In this document: positions 4,978 through 10,813 of the stretch, one piece after another
How positions within the stretch are numbered: the first letter of the stretch is position 1
How the letters are laid out: each line of letters opens with the position of its first letter
Origin: Candidatus Pacearchaeota archaeon
Lineage (GTDB): Archaea; Nanoarchaeota; Nanoarchaeia; Pacearchaeales; GW2011-AR1
NCBI GenBank assembly: GCA_023228245.1
Contig: JALOBN010000068.1
Span: forward strand, 1 to 11,332
Length of the DNA: 11,332 nt
Reading direction: 5' to 3'
Notes under the pieces: model-generated
Databases searched by the model: none
Told to the model about the DNA's origin: nothing
The model's input: only the letters and a program-made list of their open reading frames with translations
Translations under genes and position numbers: made by a program

Positions 4978-5523
4978 GTGCCTAGTTGCCGTGTCTGTGG
5001 GACGAAATTAAGCCGCAAAAATGCTTATAAGAACCGCAAAAGAGGGCGGGGATATAGGCTAATTTGTAAGGAATGCAGCAAAAAGGAAAGTTCGACCACT
5101 AGGCGGAAAAACAACGGAAATAGCCGCCTAAGATTGAAGGGAAAATATCGACATATATTGATCAATTTTCCTAATCACGAAGCCAAAAAACATTTTCTCC
5201 TATGCCGCCGCCAGCAAGTCATAGGTTGCCATCCCAAAGTTGGCAATGAAAGCAAAGTAGGCCAACGGGTCGAGCACATGCTGGAAGAATACAACGAGCA
5301 TGGCGAAGTACATCGCTATTTCGTCGCGACACACTGCGATGAGTGTGGCGAAGAGGTGGCATTCAATGCACATGGCTTCAAGCAATGCAAATCTTGCGGC
5401 TTACTGTCTGCAAATTTTACTCTAGCCAATGAGCTAGATGAGCCACAAGACCGCGATTTGCCTCAAGAAGAATATTATAGTTATGCCAGGCAAGACATTT
5501 CCTCCGAGGAGGAGTCGGCATAA
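4978..5523 (+). CDS. Double zinc-ribbon protein, unknown function
   Basis: A 181-aa basic protein with two zinc-ribbon-like clusters: C4-x2-C7...C30-x2-C33 at the N-terminus, separated by a very basic linker (KNRKRGRGYR), and C120-x2-C123...C137-x2-C140 in the C-terminal third (THCDECGEEVAFNAHGFKQC). Between them is a Lys/Arg-rich region (RLRLKGKYRHILINFPNHEA), and the tail is acidic (SSEEESA). GTG 4978 with AAGGAG 9 nt upstream is preferred; ATG 4927 (198 aa) is the alternative if transcription starts at the first TATA box. DNA or RNA binding is likely from composition. It stands alone with its own promoter, which would suit a regulator. No named family recognised. Confidence 0.7.
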   Translation: MPSCRVCGTKLSRKNAYKNRKRGRGYRLICKECSKKESSTTRRKNNGNSRLRLKGKYRHILINFPNHEAKKHFLLCRRQQVIGCHPKVGNESKVGQRVEHMLEEYNEHGEVHRYFVATHCDECGEEVAFNAHGFKQCKSCGLLSANFTLANELDEPQDRDLPQEEYYSYARQDISSEEESA

Positions 5524-5665
5524 GTCCTGGCATCAATCTTATCGAGCGATAGATCTATATATCCCTAGATCTATCTATCACTCGCTGCCGTCATATGCTC
5601 AACGCGCCCTACGGGGTTCAGGGACGGCGGCTCCCCATTATGAGGCGGCGGCGATAGACAAATAA
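5483..5665 (+). CDS. Doubtful ORF, 60 aa
   Basis: A frame from ATG 5483 to TAA 5663-5665 overlaps the zinc-ribbon gene by 41 nt and then runs over the AGATCT palindromes and GC-rich structured sequence. There is no ribosome binding site at 5483 and no other start after 5523. The first 13 codons are forced by the overlapping gene. I list it because its last part (IPRSIYHSLPSYAQRALRGS) looks protein-like, but noncoding is more likely. Confidence 0.2.
   Translation: MPGKTFPPRRSRHKSWHQSYRAIDLYIPRSIYHSLPSYAQRALRGSGTAAPHYEAAAIDK
5548..5575. promoter_or_regulatory. Palindromic operator-like sites flanking a TATA box
   Basis: A perfect 10-bp inverted repeat GATAGATCTA (5548-5557) / TAGATCTATC (5566-5575) with an 8-nt spacer. 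Each arm also holds its own AGATCT-centred palindrome. Between and across them runs CTATATATC (5556-5563 core), a good archaeal TATA box. Arrangement of two dyads over a TATA box suggests a repressor site controlling transcription into the tRNA region, starting near 5585-5590. Confidence 0.45.
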
Positions 5666-5888
5666 CGCCGTTAAATCTGGTCTACATACTTCCGCTAGCG
5701 AACCTGGAAAGATGCCGGGGCTGACTGAATGCGGACCGCCTCCATCCTAATCCATCAATGAACCATTTGATGAGACAGATTCCATCATAGGCAGGACCGG
5801 ACATCTTGCCTATTACATTTGGCCGGGCAGCACAGCCGATCAAGGGAATGTTCAGAGATCGGTGTAGACTGCCCATCATTCCCAATAT
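5585..5888 (+). ncRNA. Gene-free structured region, candidate RNA upstream of tRNA-Asn
   Basis: About 300 nt with no supportable gene but many inverted repeats on the + strand: CGGCG/CGCCG (5649-5653/5666-5670), CATCAA/TTGATG and TGATG/CATCA around 5754-5790, TAGGCA/TGCCTA near 5789-5813, then nested GGGCAG/CTGCCC (5825-5830/5869-5874) and CCGATC/GATCGG (5836-5841/5857-5862). The loop of the last (GGGAATG, 5844-5850) can pair with CATTCCC (5877-5883), making a pseudoknot. It runs from a TATA box to the tRNA, so it may be a leader processed off the tRNA or a separate RNA. It does not match RNase P, 7S or other RNAs that I recognise. Confidence 0.35.
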
Positions 5889-5963
5889 GGCTCTTTAGCT
5901 CAGTTGGTAGATTGCACCGCACTGTTAATGCGGAGGTCGTAGGTTCAAGCCCTGCAAGAGCCG
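5889..5963 (+). tRNA. tRNA-Asn (anticodon GTT), unusual D arm
   Basis: The acceptor stem GGCTCTT (5889-5895) pairs perfectly with AAGAGCC (5956-5962), discriminator G 5963. The anticodon stem CCGCA/TGCGG is perfect around loop CTGTTAA (anticodon GTT, Asn). The T arm GTAGG-TTCAAGC-CCTGC has one G-U pair. The variable loop is AGGTC. The D arm reads GCTC-AGTTGGTA-GATTGC: where GAGC is expected to close the stem there is GATTGC, a TT insertion that leaves only two D-stem pairs intact. CCA is not encoded, as is common in archaea. It may be a viral tRNA serving late translation, or one decaying. Confidence 0.8.
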
Positions 5964-5993
5964 TTTATAGGTGCTTCAGCCAAGTAAGAAATC

Positions 5994-5999
5994 TTTTTT
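5994..5999 (+). terminator. Oligo-T terminator after tRNA-Asn
   Basis: A run of six T (within ATCTTTTTTCC) 31 nt downstream of the tRNA 3' end, the usual archaeal tRNA termination signal. Confidence 0.6.
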
Positions 6000-6068
6000 C
6001 CTTCGCTCCGGAAAACGATGATGTTGCATGTTAGCTACGAGAGGAAGTACGAGGCGGTCGGGCTTTAT

Positions 6069-6118
6069 ATTTTAATGCAAGAACAAAACTATATATACTT
6101 TTGTTTCTGTATTAAAAT
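6069..6118. repeat. 50-nt imperfect palindrome centred on TATATATA
   Basis: The outer arms ATTTTAAT (6069-6076) / ATTAAAAT (6111-6118) are perfect. The inner arms (6077-6089 and 6098-6110) include ACAAAA/TTTTGT, with only four mismatched positions per arm, two of them G-T. The centre 6090-6097 is TATATATA. It lies in the AT-rich gap between the tRNA terminator and the next gene. It could be a two-fold operator over a TATA box, a bidirectional terminator or a replication-related site. Confidence 0.7.
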
Positions 6119-6148
6119 TTCAAATTTGTCCAAATTAGATATAGTTCT

Positions 6149-6158
6149 ATGTATAAAC
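6149..6158 (+). promoter_or_regulatory. Possible TATA box for the Trp-rich protein
   Basis: TATGTATAAAC-like sequence about 36-45 nt before ATG 6194. Transcription about 26-30 nt downstream would give a leader of about ten nucleotides, consistent with the lack of a ribosome binding site at that gene. Confidence 0.35.
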
Positions 6159-6193
6159 CACTTTGCTGATAGCGATTGATATTGTCCAATTCC

Positions 6194-6379
6194 ATGTCTA
6201 AATCATTCAAAAATAATAAATATCATACCTATAACCCCTATTGGCAATTCTGGGAACACGCGCCGTCTTGGTGGAACCGCGAGGCAAGGCGCAAATTCCG
6301 CCACAACGAGAAGCAATATTTTAAGAAATTTGGTGAGACGTTGACCCCGACAAAAGATCGTGGTTGGGGCTACTGGTAA
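6194..6379 (+). CDS. Small Trp/aromatic-rich basic protein, 61 aa
   Basis: ATG 6194 is chosen over the in-frame TTG 6176; neither has a ribosome binding site. The product (MSKSFKNNKYHTYNPYWQFW, then EHAPSWWNREARRKFRHNEK, ending DRGWGYW) has six Trp in 61 residues, many Tyr/Phe and many basic residues, and no cysteine. Such composition suggests nucleic-acid or protein-surface binding by a short folded peptide. No family recognised. It is separated from the methyltransferase by about 150 nt of structured leader. Confidence 0.6.
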   Translation: MSKSFKNNKYHTYNPYWQFWEHAPSWWNREARRKFRHNEKQYFKKFGETLTPTKDRGWGYW

Positions 6380-6422
6380 GACATCATAGTCATCTCTTAG
6401 GTGACAGATCCATTCAAAGCAA

Positions 6423-6497
6423 GCCGTCGATTTGGCGAGCCGATGACGGCAGGTAAGGTACTACGCTATGCCTTGGCGGGTTCAATCCCCGCCAGGG
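6423..6497 (+). promoter_or_regulatory. Structured leader with T-arm-like hairpin before the methyltransferase
   Basis: Hairpin 1: GCCGTC (6423-6428) / GACGGC (6445-6450), with an inner TTGG/CCGA. Hairpin 3: a 10-bp stem CCTTGGCGGG (6471-6480) / CCCGCCAGGG (6488-6497) around the 7-nt loop TTCAATC, which is exactly a tRNA T-arm loop and stem. Hairpin 2, AAGGTA/TGCCTT (6455-6460/6469-6474), competes with hairpin 3. No complete tRNA cloverleaf could be built. It may be a tRNA remnant, an attachment-site-like tRNA fragment or a regulatory leader. Confidence 0.4.
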
Positions 6498-6526
6498 TCA
6501 TTCCTGTTATTTTAGGTGATTTTCCA

Positions 6527-7999
6527 TTGCTAGACACGGTTATCTGCGGGGACTGCCTGGAAGAGCTGCCGGCCATTCCGGAGGATTCTATAGACGCAAT
6601 TGTGACAGATCCGCCTGCGGGCATCGCCTTCATGGGTAAGGAATGGGACAAAGACAAAGGCGGGCGAGATAAGTGGATCGCCTGGATGGAAGAGATAGCC
6701 TTTGGCTGTCTGAGGGTCGTTAAGCCCGGCGGCCATGCTCTCGTTTGGGCTCTTCCTCGGACATCCCACTGGACAGGCATGGCCTGGGAGAATGCCGGAT
6801 GGGAGCCGAGAGATAAGATAGCACATGTGTTTGGGTCGGGGTTTCCAAAAAGTCTTGATATCAGCAAGGCGATTGACAAGATGGCCGGGGCGGAAAGGGA
6901 AGTAATAGGCCCATCGCGTCATCATTCTCCTGGCCGAAAAGCTACCAACACGCTTCGATCTATGAACGTGCTTTATCGAGGAGAAGATGATGGAAAATAT
7001 GATACCGCTCCCGCCACTCCTGCCGCCATTCAATGGGCCGGATTTGGGACAGCTCTTAAGCCGAGCCACGAAGACTGGTGGCTCTTCCGGAAGCCGCTCG
7101 ATCAGCCCACAATTGCGGCGAATGTCCTCAGGTGGGGGGTCGGCGGGATTAACATAGATGGGTGCAGGATAGCAACTGCTGAACTGACACCTCGCCATAA
7201 TACGGGTGAGCGCAAAGAAAAAAATGTTGGTAAATTCGGCATAAACGATATTGATTTTGTGGCAAATCCGTCTGCCTTGGGCCGTTTCCCCGCAAATCTC
7301 ATCTGGTCTCATTCCCCGCTATGCAAGAGGATAGGAACAAAGAAAGTGAAAGGCAGCCAGCTAGATCATGTTTGCTCAAGGAAAAGTGATAACGGAATTT
7401 ACCACCCATATGGTACTCAGCATCGAGTAGGATATACTGATGCCGATGGCATGGAAGAAGTCGAATCCTGGGACTGCCATCCCAGCTGTCCGAGCTGGCA
7501 ATTTGCGAAGGCGGGCGAAAGCAAAAGCAGTGATAGGTTAAGACATAATAGCAACGCCGATAACCACGAAGGTTATAATTGCTTTGGGAAGTATGGCAAT
7601 AACGTAACATCTGGATTTTCCGATCAAGGAACGCCTGCTCGTTTCTTCCAGTGTTGCCCATTCACAGAAGAAGATATCCCGGCATTCGCTTATTATGCCA
7701 AAGCGTCAAAATCGGATAGAGGCGAAGGCAATACACATTGTACCACAAAACCAAGTTCGCTTATCCAGTATCTTTGTAAATTAATTTGCCCCCCAAATGG
7801 TGTTATTCTTGATCCTTTCGGTGGCAGTGGGACTTTAGCAATCGCCGCCATAAGAGAGAACTTTCACTATATCCTAATTGAAAAAGAAAAAGAATACATT
7901 GATATCTGTCGCTCTAGGGTTGAAGCTGAATTAAAACGAATCGGCCCGAAGCAATCCGATTTAAGCGAAAGTCTTATATCCAATAAGATACCTAGTTAA
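6527..7999 (+). CDS. Site-specific DNA methyltransferase (N6-A/N4-C type)
   Basis: A phage-type amino-methyltransferase of 490 aa that would transfer a methyl from SAM to adenine N6 or cytosine N4 in DNA. Motif IV is TDPPAGIAFMGKEW (residues 27-40; DPPA instead of DPPY/W) near the N-terminus, and the SAM-binding motif is DPFGGSG (429-435) near the C-terminus, the order of beta-type enzymes. A long middle part holds the target recognition region, with Cys-rich segments (WDCHPSCPSW, FFQCCPF) that may bind zinc. The frame is open from GTG 6401, but that start has no ribosome binding site, and the extra 42 residues translate the structured leader. TTG 6527 has AGGTGA (6514-6519) 7 nt upstream and places VICGDCLEELPAIP at the usual N-terminus. 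It is probably for protection from host restriction; the target is unknown. Confidence 0.85.
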   Translation: MLDTVICGDCLEELPAIPEDSIDAIVTDPPAGIAFMGKEWDKDKGGRDKWIAWMEEIAFGCLRVVKPGGHALVWALPRTSHWTGMAWENAGWEPRDKIAHVFGSGFPKSLDISKAIDKMAGAEREVIGPSRHHSPGRKATNTLRSMNVLYRGEDDGKYDTAPATPAAIQWAGFGTALKPSHEDWWLFRKPLDQPTIAANVLRWGVGGINIDGCRIATAELTPRHNTGERKEKNVGKFGINDIDFVANPSALGRFPANLIWSHSPLCKRIGTKKVKGSQLDHVCSRKSDNGIYHPYGTQHRVGYTDADGMEEVESWDCHPSCPSWQFAKAGESKSSDRLRHNSNADNHEGYNCFGKYGNNVTSGFSDQGTPARFFQCCPFTEEDIPAFAYYAKASKSDRGEGNTHCTTKPSSLIQYLCKLICPPNGVILDPFGGSGTLAIAAIRENFHYILIEKEKEYIDICRSRVEAELKRIGPKQSDLSESLISNKIPS

Positions 8000-8003
8000 A
8001 CTA

Positions 8004-8945
8004 ATGACAGATAAAACGTGCATCCATTGCGGAAAGACCTTTCACGTAAACGGGAAAAAACGAAACGAATGCGCTATTTATTGCAGTTGGGATTGTAAGA
8101 TTGCGCATACAAACGTAGATAAAATATGCGAGCAGTGCGGCAAACCTTTCACGGTTCAGCTGTCACATGCCAAAACCCGGTTCTGTGGTGCGCCGTGTAG
8201 CCACCAATTCCAAAAGGAACATAGCGGCGCTACCAGAGTTTGCCCGGTTTGTGGCAAATCGTTTTATAAAAAAGGGAATCCGGTTGGTGGTACATACTGC
8301 TCCAAAACATGTTCTGCATTAAGACGAAAAACTGGAAAGGTTATTAAATGTGAGCAATGTGGCAAGGAATCATACAAAAGCAATTGTATTGTTATTCAGC
8401 ACCACAAAAATTCGTTTTGTTCATTGGAATGCGCTAATAAATATCAGGGAAAGGACAGGCATAAATTCACCTGCAAGATCTGCAACAAAGATTTTACTTG
8501 GAGTCCGAGCCGGATTACCCAGGCAAATCCTACTTATTGCTCGATGGAATGCAGAAACCAAGACAAAGGCCGATTACTAGAAAACTCTCTTAAAGGCAAT
8601 TATGCACAAGCCCATAAGAACGGATTAAATAAGCTGGAGTTGGCAGGAAAAACAATACTAGACGATCTGAAAATTGATTACCAAGAACAAGCACCGATGT
8701 TTAAGAAGTTCTTGGTTGATGTTCTGGTAGAAAAGGCAAAACTCGTTATCCAGTGGGACGGCAACTATTGGCACTGTCATCCCGATTATGCACCGTTCTC
8801 GGATCGCCAACTTAGACGAAATAAACTAGACCTATCACAAGACGCTTACATGAGAAAGGCGGGGTATAAGGTTCTGAGGTTTTGGGAGTCGGACGTAAAA
8901 ACGAGGCCCGATTGGGTCAAATCCCAAATTCTTTTAGCGATCTGA
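8004..8945 (+). CDS. Zinc-ribbon EDxHD (Vsr-like) endonuclease, homing type
   Basis: A 313-aa protein with five successive FCS-like zinc ribbons, each C-x2-C...C-x3-C: Cys 6/9/27/31, 42/45/61/65, 80/83/99/103, 116/119/139/143 and 157/160/179/183. They are followed by a C-terminal Vsr-like PD-(D/E)xK domain (about 208-313). Candidate catalytic residues follow the E-D-x-H-D order: E212, D239 (FLVDVLV), Q250 at the x position, H257 in WDGNYWH, and D276; the domain closes with GYKVLRFWESDV. This is the layout of phage homing endonucleases related to I-Bth0305I. The gene starts 4 nt after the methyltransferase stop without a clear ribosome binding site. It could be a free-standing homing endonuclease that invaded between methyltransferase and terminase genes, or a partner nuclease of the methyltransferase. 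Confidence 0.75.
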   Translation: MTDKTCIHCGKTFHVNGKKRNECAIYCSWDCKIAHTNVDKICEQCGKPFTVQLSHAKTRFCGAPCSHQFQKEHSGATRVCPVCGKSFYKKGNPVGGTYCSKTCSALRRKTGKVIKCEQCGKESYKSNCIVIQHHKNSFCSLECANKYQGKDRHKFTCKICNKDFTWSPSRITQANPTYCSMECRNQDKGRLLENSLKGNYAQAHKNGLNKLELAGKTILDDLKIDYQEQAPMFKKFLVDVLVEKAKLVIQWDGNYWHCHPDYAPFSDRQLRRNKLDLSQDAYMRKAGYKVLRFWESDVKTRPDWVKSQILLAI

Positions 8946-9015
8946 TTAGCTGCCATTCCCACCTCATTAACCGATTATTGTCAATGAAAATATTAACAAT
9001 CAGAAGGAATCCAAG

Positions 9016-9576
9016 ATTGCCCCCTATTGCCGTATTTGCGCCCTAGATCCCGACATCCGCCGCGCCATCGACCTCGACCTAACACACGAGATGTCCTATG
9101 CCGCCATCGCCCGCAAATACGATAAGCAGATCAATAGAAAGCAAGCCTGGCGGGAAATAAGCAAGCATGCTCACATGGGGCATGTTGGCAAGTATCCTGG
9201 GCGCATGCAGCCGCCCAATCCAGGGACGTTCACGGATATAATCGAGAAGCGGCATAAGGTCGCGGTCGAAGATCGCATTAATGAGATCTATGAGCGATGC
9301 AAGAGCTTGAGCGAGAAGGCAGAAGGCAAGGCCGAAACATCTCGCGATTATCAAGCAGCTGCAAACTGTTTGGAGCCGGCGATAAGGGCACTCGGGTTGA
9401 TGGGAAAAACCATACTCGATGATACGAACGAAACTGAATCAGACGGTTATATTGAGGCCGTCAGAGTGACGGCAAAAAATGACTGGAAAGACGCCTGCCC
9501 TGTTTCAATGGAAGCCACTGAGCGACAAGCAGCGGTCAGTGATGAACTGGTGGCTGCCAGAAAGCGGCGTAAGTGA
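9016..9576 (+). CDS. terS: Terminase small subunit, apparently ATT start
   Basis: DNA-recognition subunit of the packaging motor. The first ATG is 9091, but the frame is open back to 8971 and the upstream codons encode APYCRICALDPDIRRAIDLD, a C-x2-C plus helix element typical of small terminases, leading into the HTH SYAAIARKYD. ATT 9016 with AGAAGGA (9002-9008) 7 nt upstream is the best start, giving 186 aa. After the HTH come QAWREISKHAHM and a long helical region (EKRHKVAVEDRINEIYERCK), a likely oligomerisation domain, then a basic tail (AARKRRK). It overlaps terL by 98 nt. Product identity is supported by context; the ATT start is inference and the 9091 start (161 aa) is the conventional alternative. 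Confidence 0.75.
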   Translation: MAPYCRICALDPDIRRAIDLDLTHEMSYAAIARKYDKQINRKQAWREISKHAHMGHVGKYPGRMQPPNPGTFTDIIEKRHKVAVEDRINEIYERCKSLSEKAEGKAETSRDYQAAANCLEPAIRALGLMGKTILDDTNETESDGYIEAVRVTAKNDWKDACPVSMEATERQAAVSDELVAARKRRK

Positions 9577-10813
9577 TTATGACGGCATAATTCTGGATGG
9601 ATCTATCAGGGCGGGCAAGACTCTCCCCGAATCGGTAAGTTTCATCGATTGGGGCATGCAGACATACAACAATGAAACACTTGGCATGGCCGGGAAGACC
9701 CTTGGGGCCCTCCGGCGAAATGTCATTGGCCCTCTGAAGAGAGTCTTGCCAGGGCGCGGTTACAAGATCAAGGATAACCGGAGCGCGGAAGAGCCCCATT
9801 TAGAGATCTCCAAAGGCAGGAGAGTTAATAAATTTTATCTGTTTGGTGGCAACAACGAACGAAGCCAAGACCCGGTATTAGGTTTCACCGGCGGCGGCTT
9901 CTACTTCGACCAGGTTGAACTTATGCCACGCAGTTTCGTTGAAACTGCCGAAGGCCGTTGCTCCCTGGAGGATGCGAAGCTCTGGTATAACTGCAATCCA
10001 CAAGGCGCAAACCATTGGTTTTATTTAGATTACCTGCAAAAGCTGGAAGAAAAACAGCTCTTGCATCTGCATTTCCTGATGGATGACAACCTTTCGTTAT
10101 CCGCCAAGACCAGAGCTAGATACGAGAGACGATGGCCGAAGGGGTCAGTTTTCTACAATAGAAACATCCTTGGCCTGTGGGTAATGGCAGAAGGCAGGGT
10201 ATTCTCTTTCTTTTCAGATGATCCCCATGCCGGCTATGTAGTTGATCGCGTCCCTGATCACTTCGTAGAATATCTAGTATCTCTTGATTACGGCATTAGC
10301 AACCCATTTATCGCCCAACTTTGGGGCCTGTCTGGTGGTTGTTGGTACATCCTGAACGAATTTAATTGGGATTCTGCCATAGAGCAGAAGCAAAAAAGTA
10401 ATCCCGATTACATCGAGGATATGGCCCGCCTCATAAACTGGAATGGTAAGCCGGTGTTTCCAAAAAAGATCCTGGTGCCGCCCGAAGAAAACGGGTTCAT
10501 AAGGGATCTGAAAAGAGCGGCGCAGACCAGACCGAACCTGATAGGTGCACACCAGGCGGATAACAGCATTATGCCCGGCATAGAGGATGTGACCACCATC
10601 TTGAGCCTGGGAAAATGCAAGATCTATCGGCACAATTGCCCGGTTACAATTCGCAGTATTAACGAATTGCTCTGGGATCCGAAGGCACAAGCGCAGGGCA
10701 AAGATATGTACCTGAAAGGCGGCACTGGCGCGGCTGATCATGGTTCGGATGCCTTCAGGTATGGGGCAAGATACGCGGCAAAAGTCTTACGGCAAATGGG
10801 GCAAATATTATGA
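9479..10813 (+). CDS. terL: Terminase large subunit (ATPase-nuclease)
   Basis: Packaging motor of the virus: the N-terminal ATPase translocates DNA into the prohead and the C-terminal nuclease cuts it. Over 444 aa: WKPLSDKQ (11-18), Walker A GSIRAGKT (41-48), Walker B FYFDQVE (141-147; the family often has Asp-Glu, here D144 and E147), coupling motif NCNPQG (171-176), then the RNase H-like nuclease with SLDYG (D270), the second acidic region VPPEENGF (E336/E337) and DHGSDAFRY (D420, D424). These match PBSX/Terminase_3-type large subunits and the length is normal. ATG 9479 has only a weak upstream site; the long overlap with terS suggests coupled translation. It ends ATGA with the portal start. 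Confidence 0.93.
   Translation: MTGKTPALFQWKPLSDKQRSVMNWWLPESGVSDYDGIILDGSIRAGKTLPESVSFIDWGMQTYNNETLGMAGKTLGALRRNVIGPLKRVLPGRGYKIKDNRSAEEPHLEISKGRRVNKFYLFGGNNERSQDPVLGFTGGGFYFDQVELMPRSFVETAEGRCSLEDAKLWYNCNPQGANHWFYLDYLQKLEEKQLLHLHFLMDDNLSLSAKTRARYERRWPKGSVFYNRNILGLWVMAEGRVFSFFSDDPHAGYVVDRVPDHFVEYLVSLDYGISNPFIAQLWGLSGGCWYILNEFNWDSAIEQKQKSNPDYIEDMARLINWNGKPVFPKKILVPPEENGFIRDLKRAAQTRPNLIGAHQADNSIMPGIEDVTTILSLGKCKIYRHNCPVTIRSINELLWDPKAQAQGKDMYLKGGTGAADHGSDAFRYGARYAAKVLRQMGQIL

Noticed and set aside
5819..6034. Forward frame of 71 codons across the tRNA
   Set aside because: It translates the pseudoknot region, the tRNA-Asn and its terminator; the tRNA explains the conservation and there is no ribosome binding site.
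6423..6500. A complete tRNA (perhaps with CTA anticodon) in the methyltransferase leader
   Set aside because: The T-arm-like hairpin is convincing, but no acceptor 5' strand complementary to CAGGGTC and no anticodon stem with U33 could be placed; the best fit has a mismatched anticodon stem and A at position 33.
7102..7302. Further reverse-strand frames in the methyltransferase and terminase regions
   Set aside because: No recognisable products and no promoter or ribosome binding signals on the - strand; all supported genes are on +.
6530..7312. Long reverse-strand frame of 260 codons opposite the methyltransferase
   Set aside because: It lies entirely antisense to a gene with clear catalytic motifs and its product shows no family motif; shadow frame.
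8642..9420. Shared peptide GKTILDD in the endonuclease (residues 215-221) and in TerS
   Set aside because: Only seven residues match, with unrelated surroundings; likely chance rather than a repeat or duplication.
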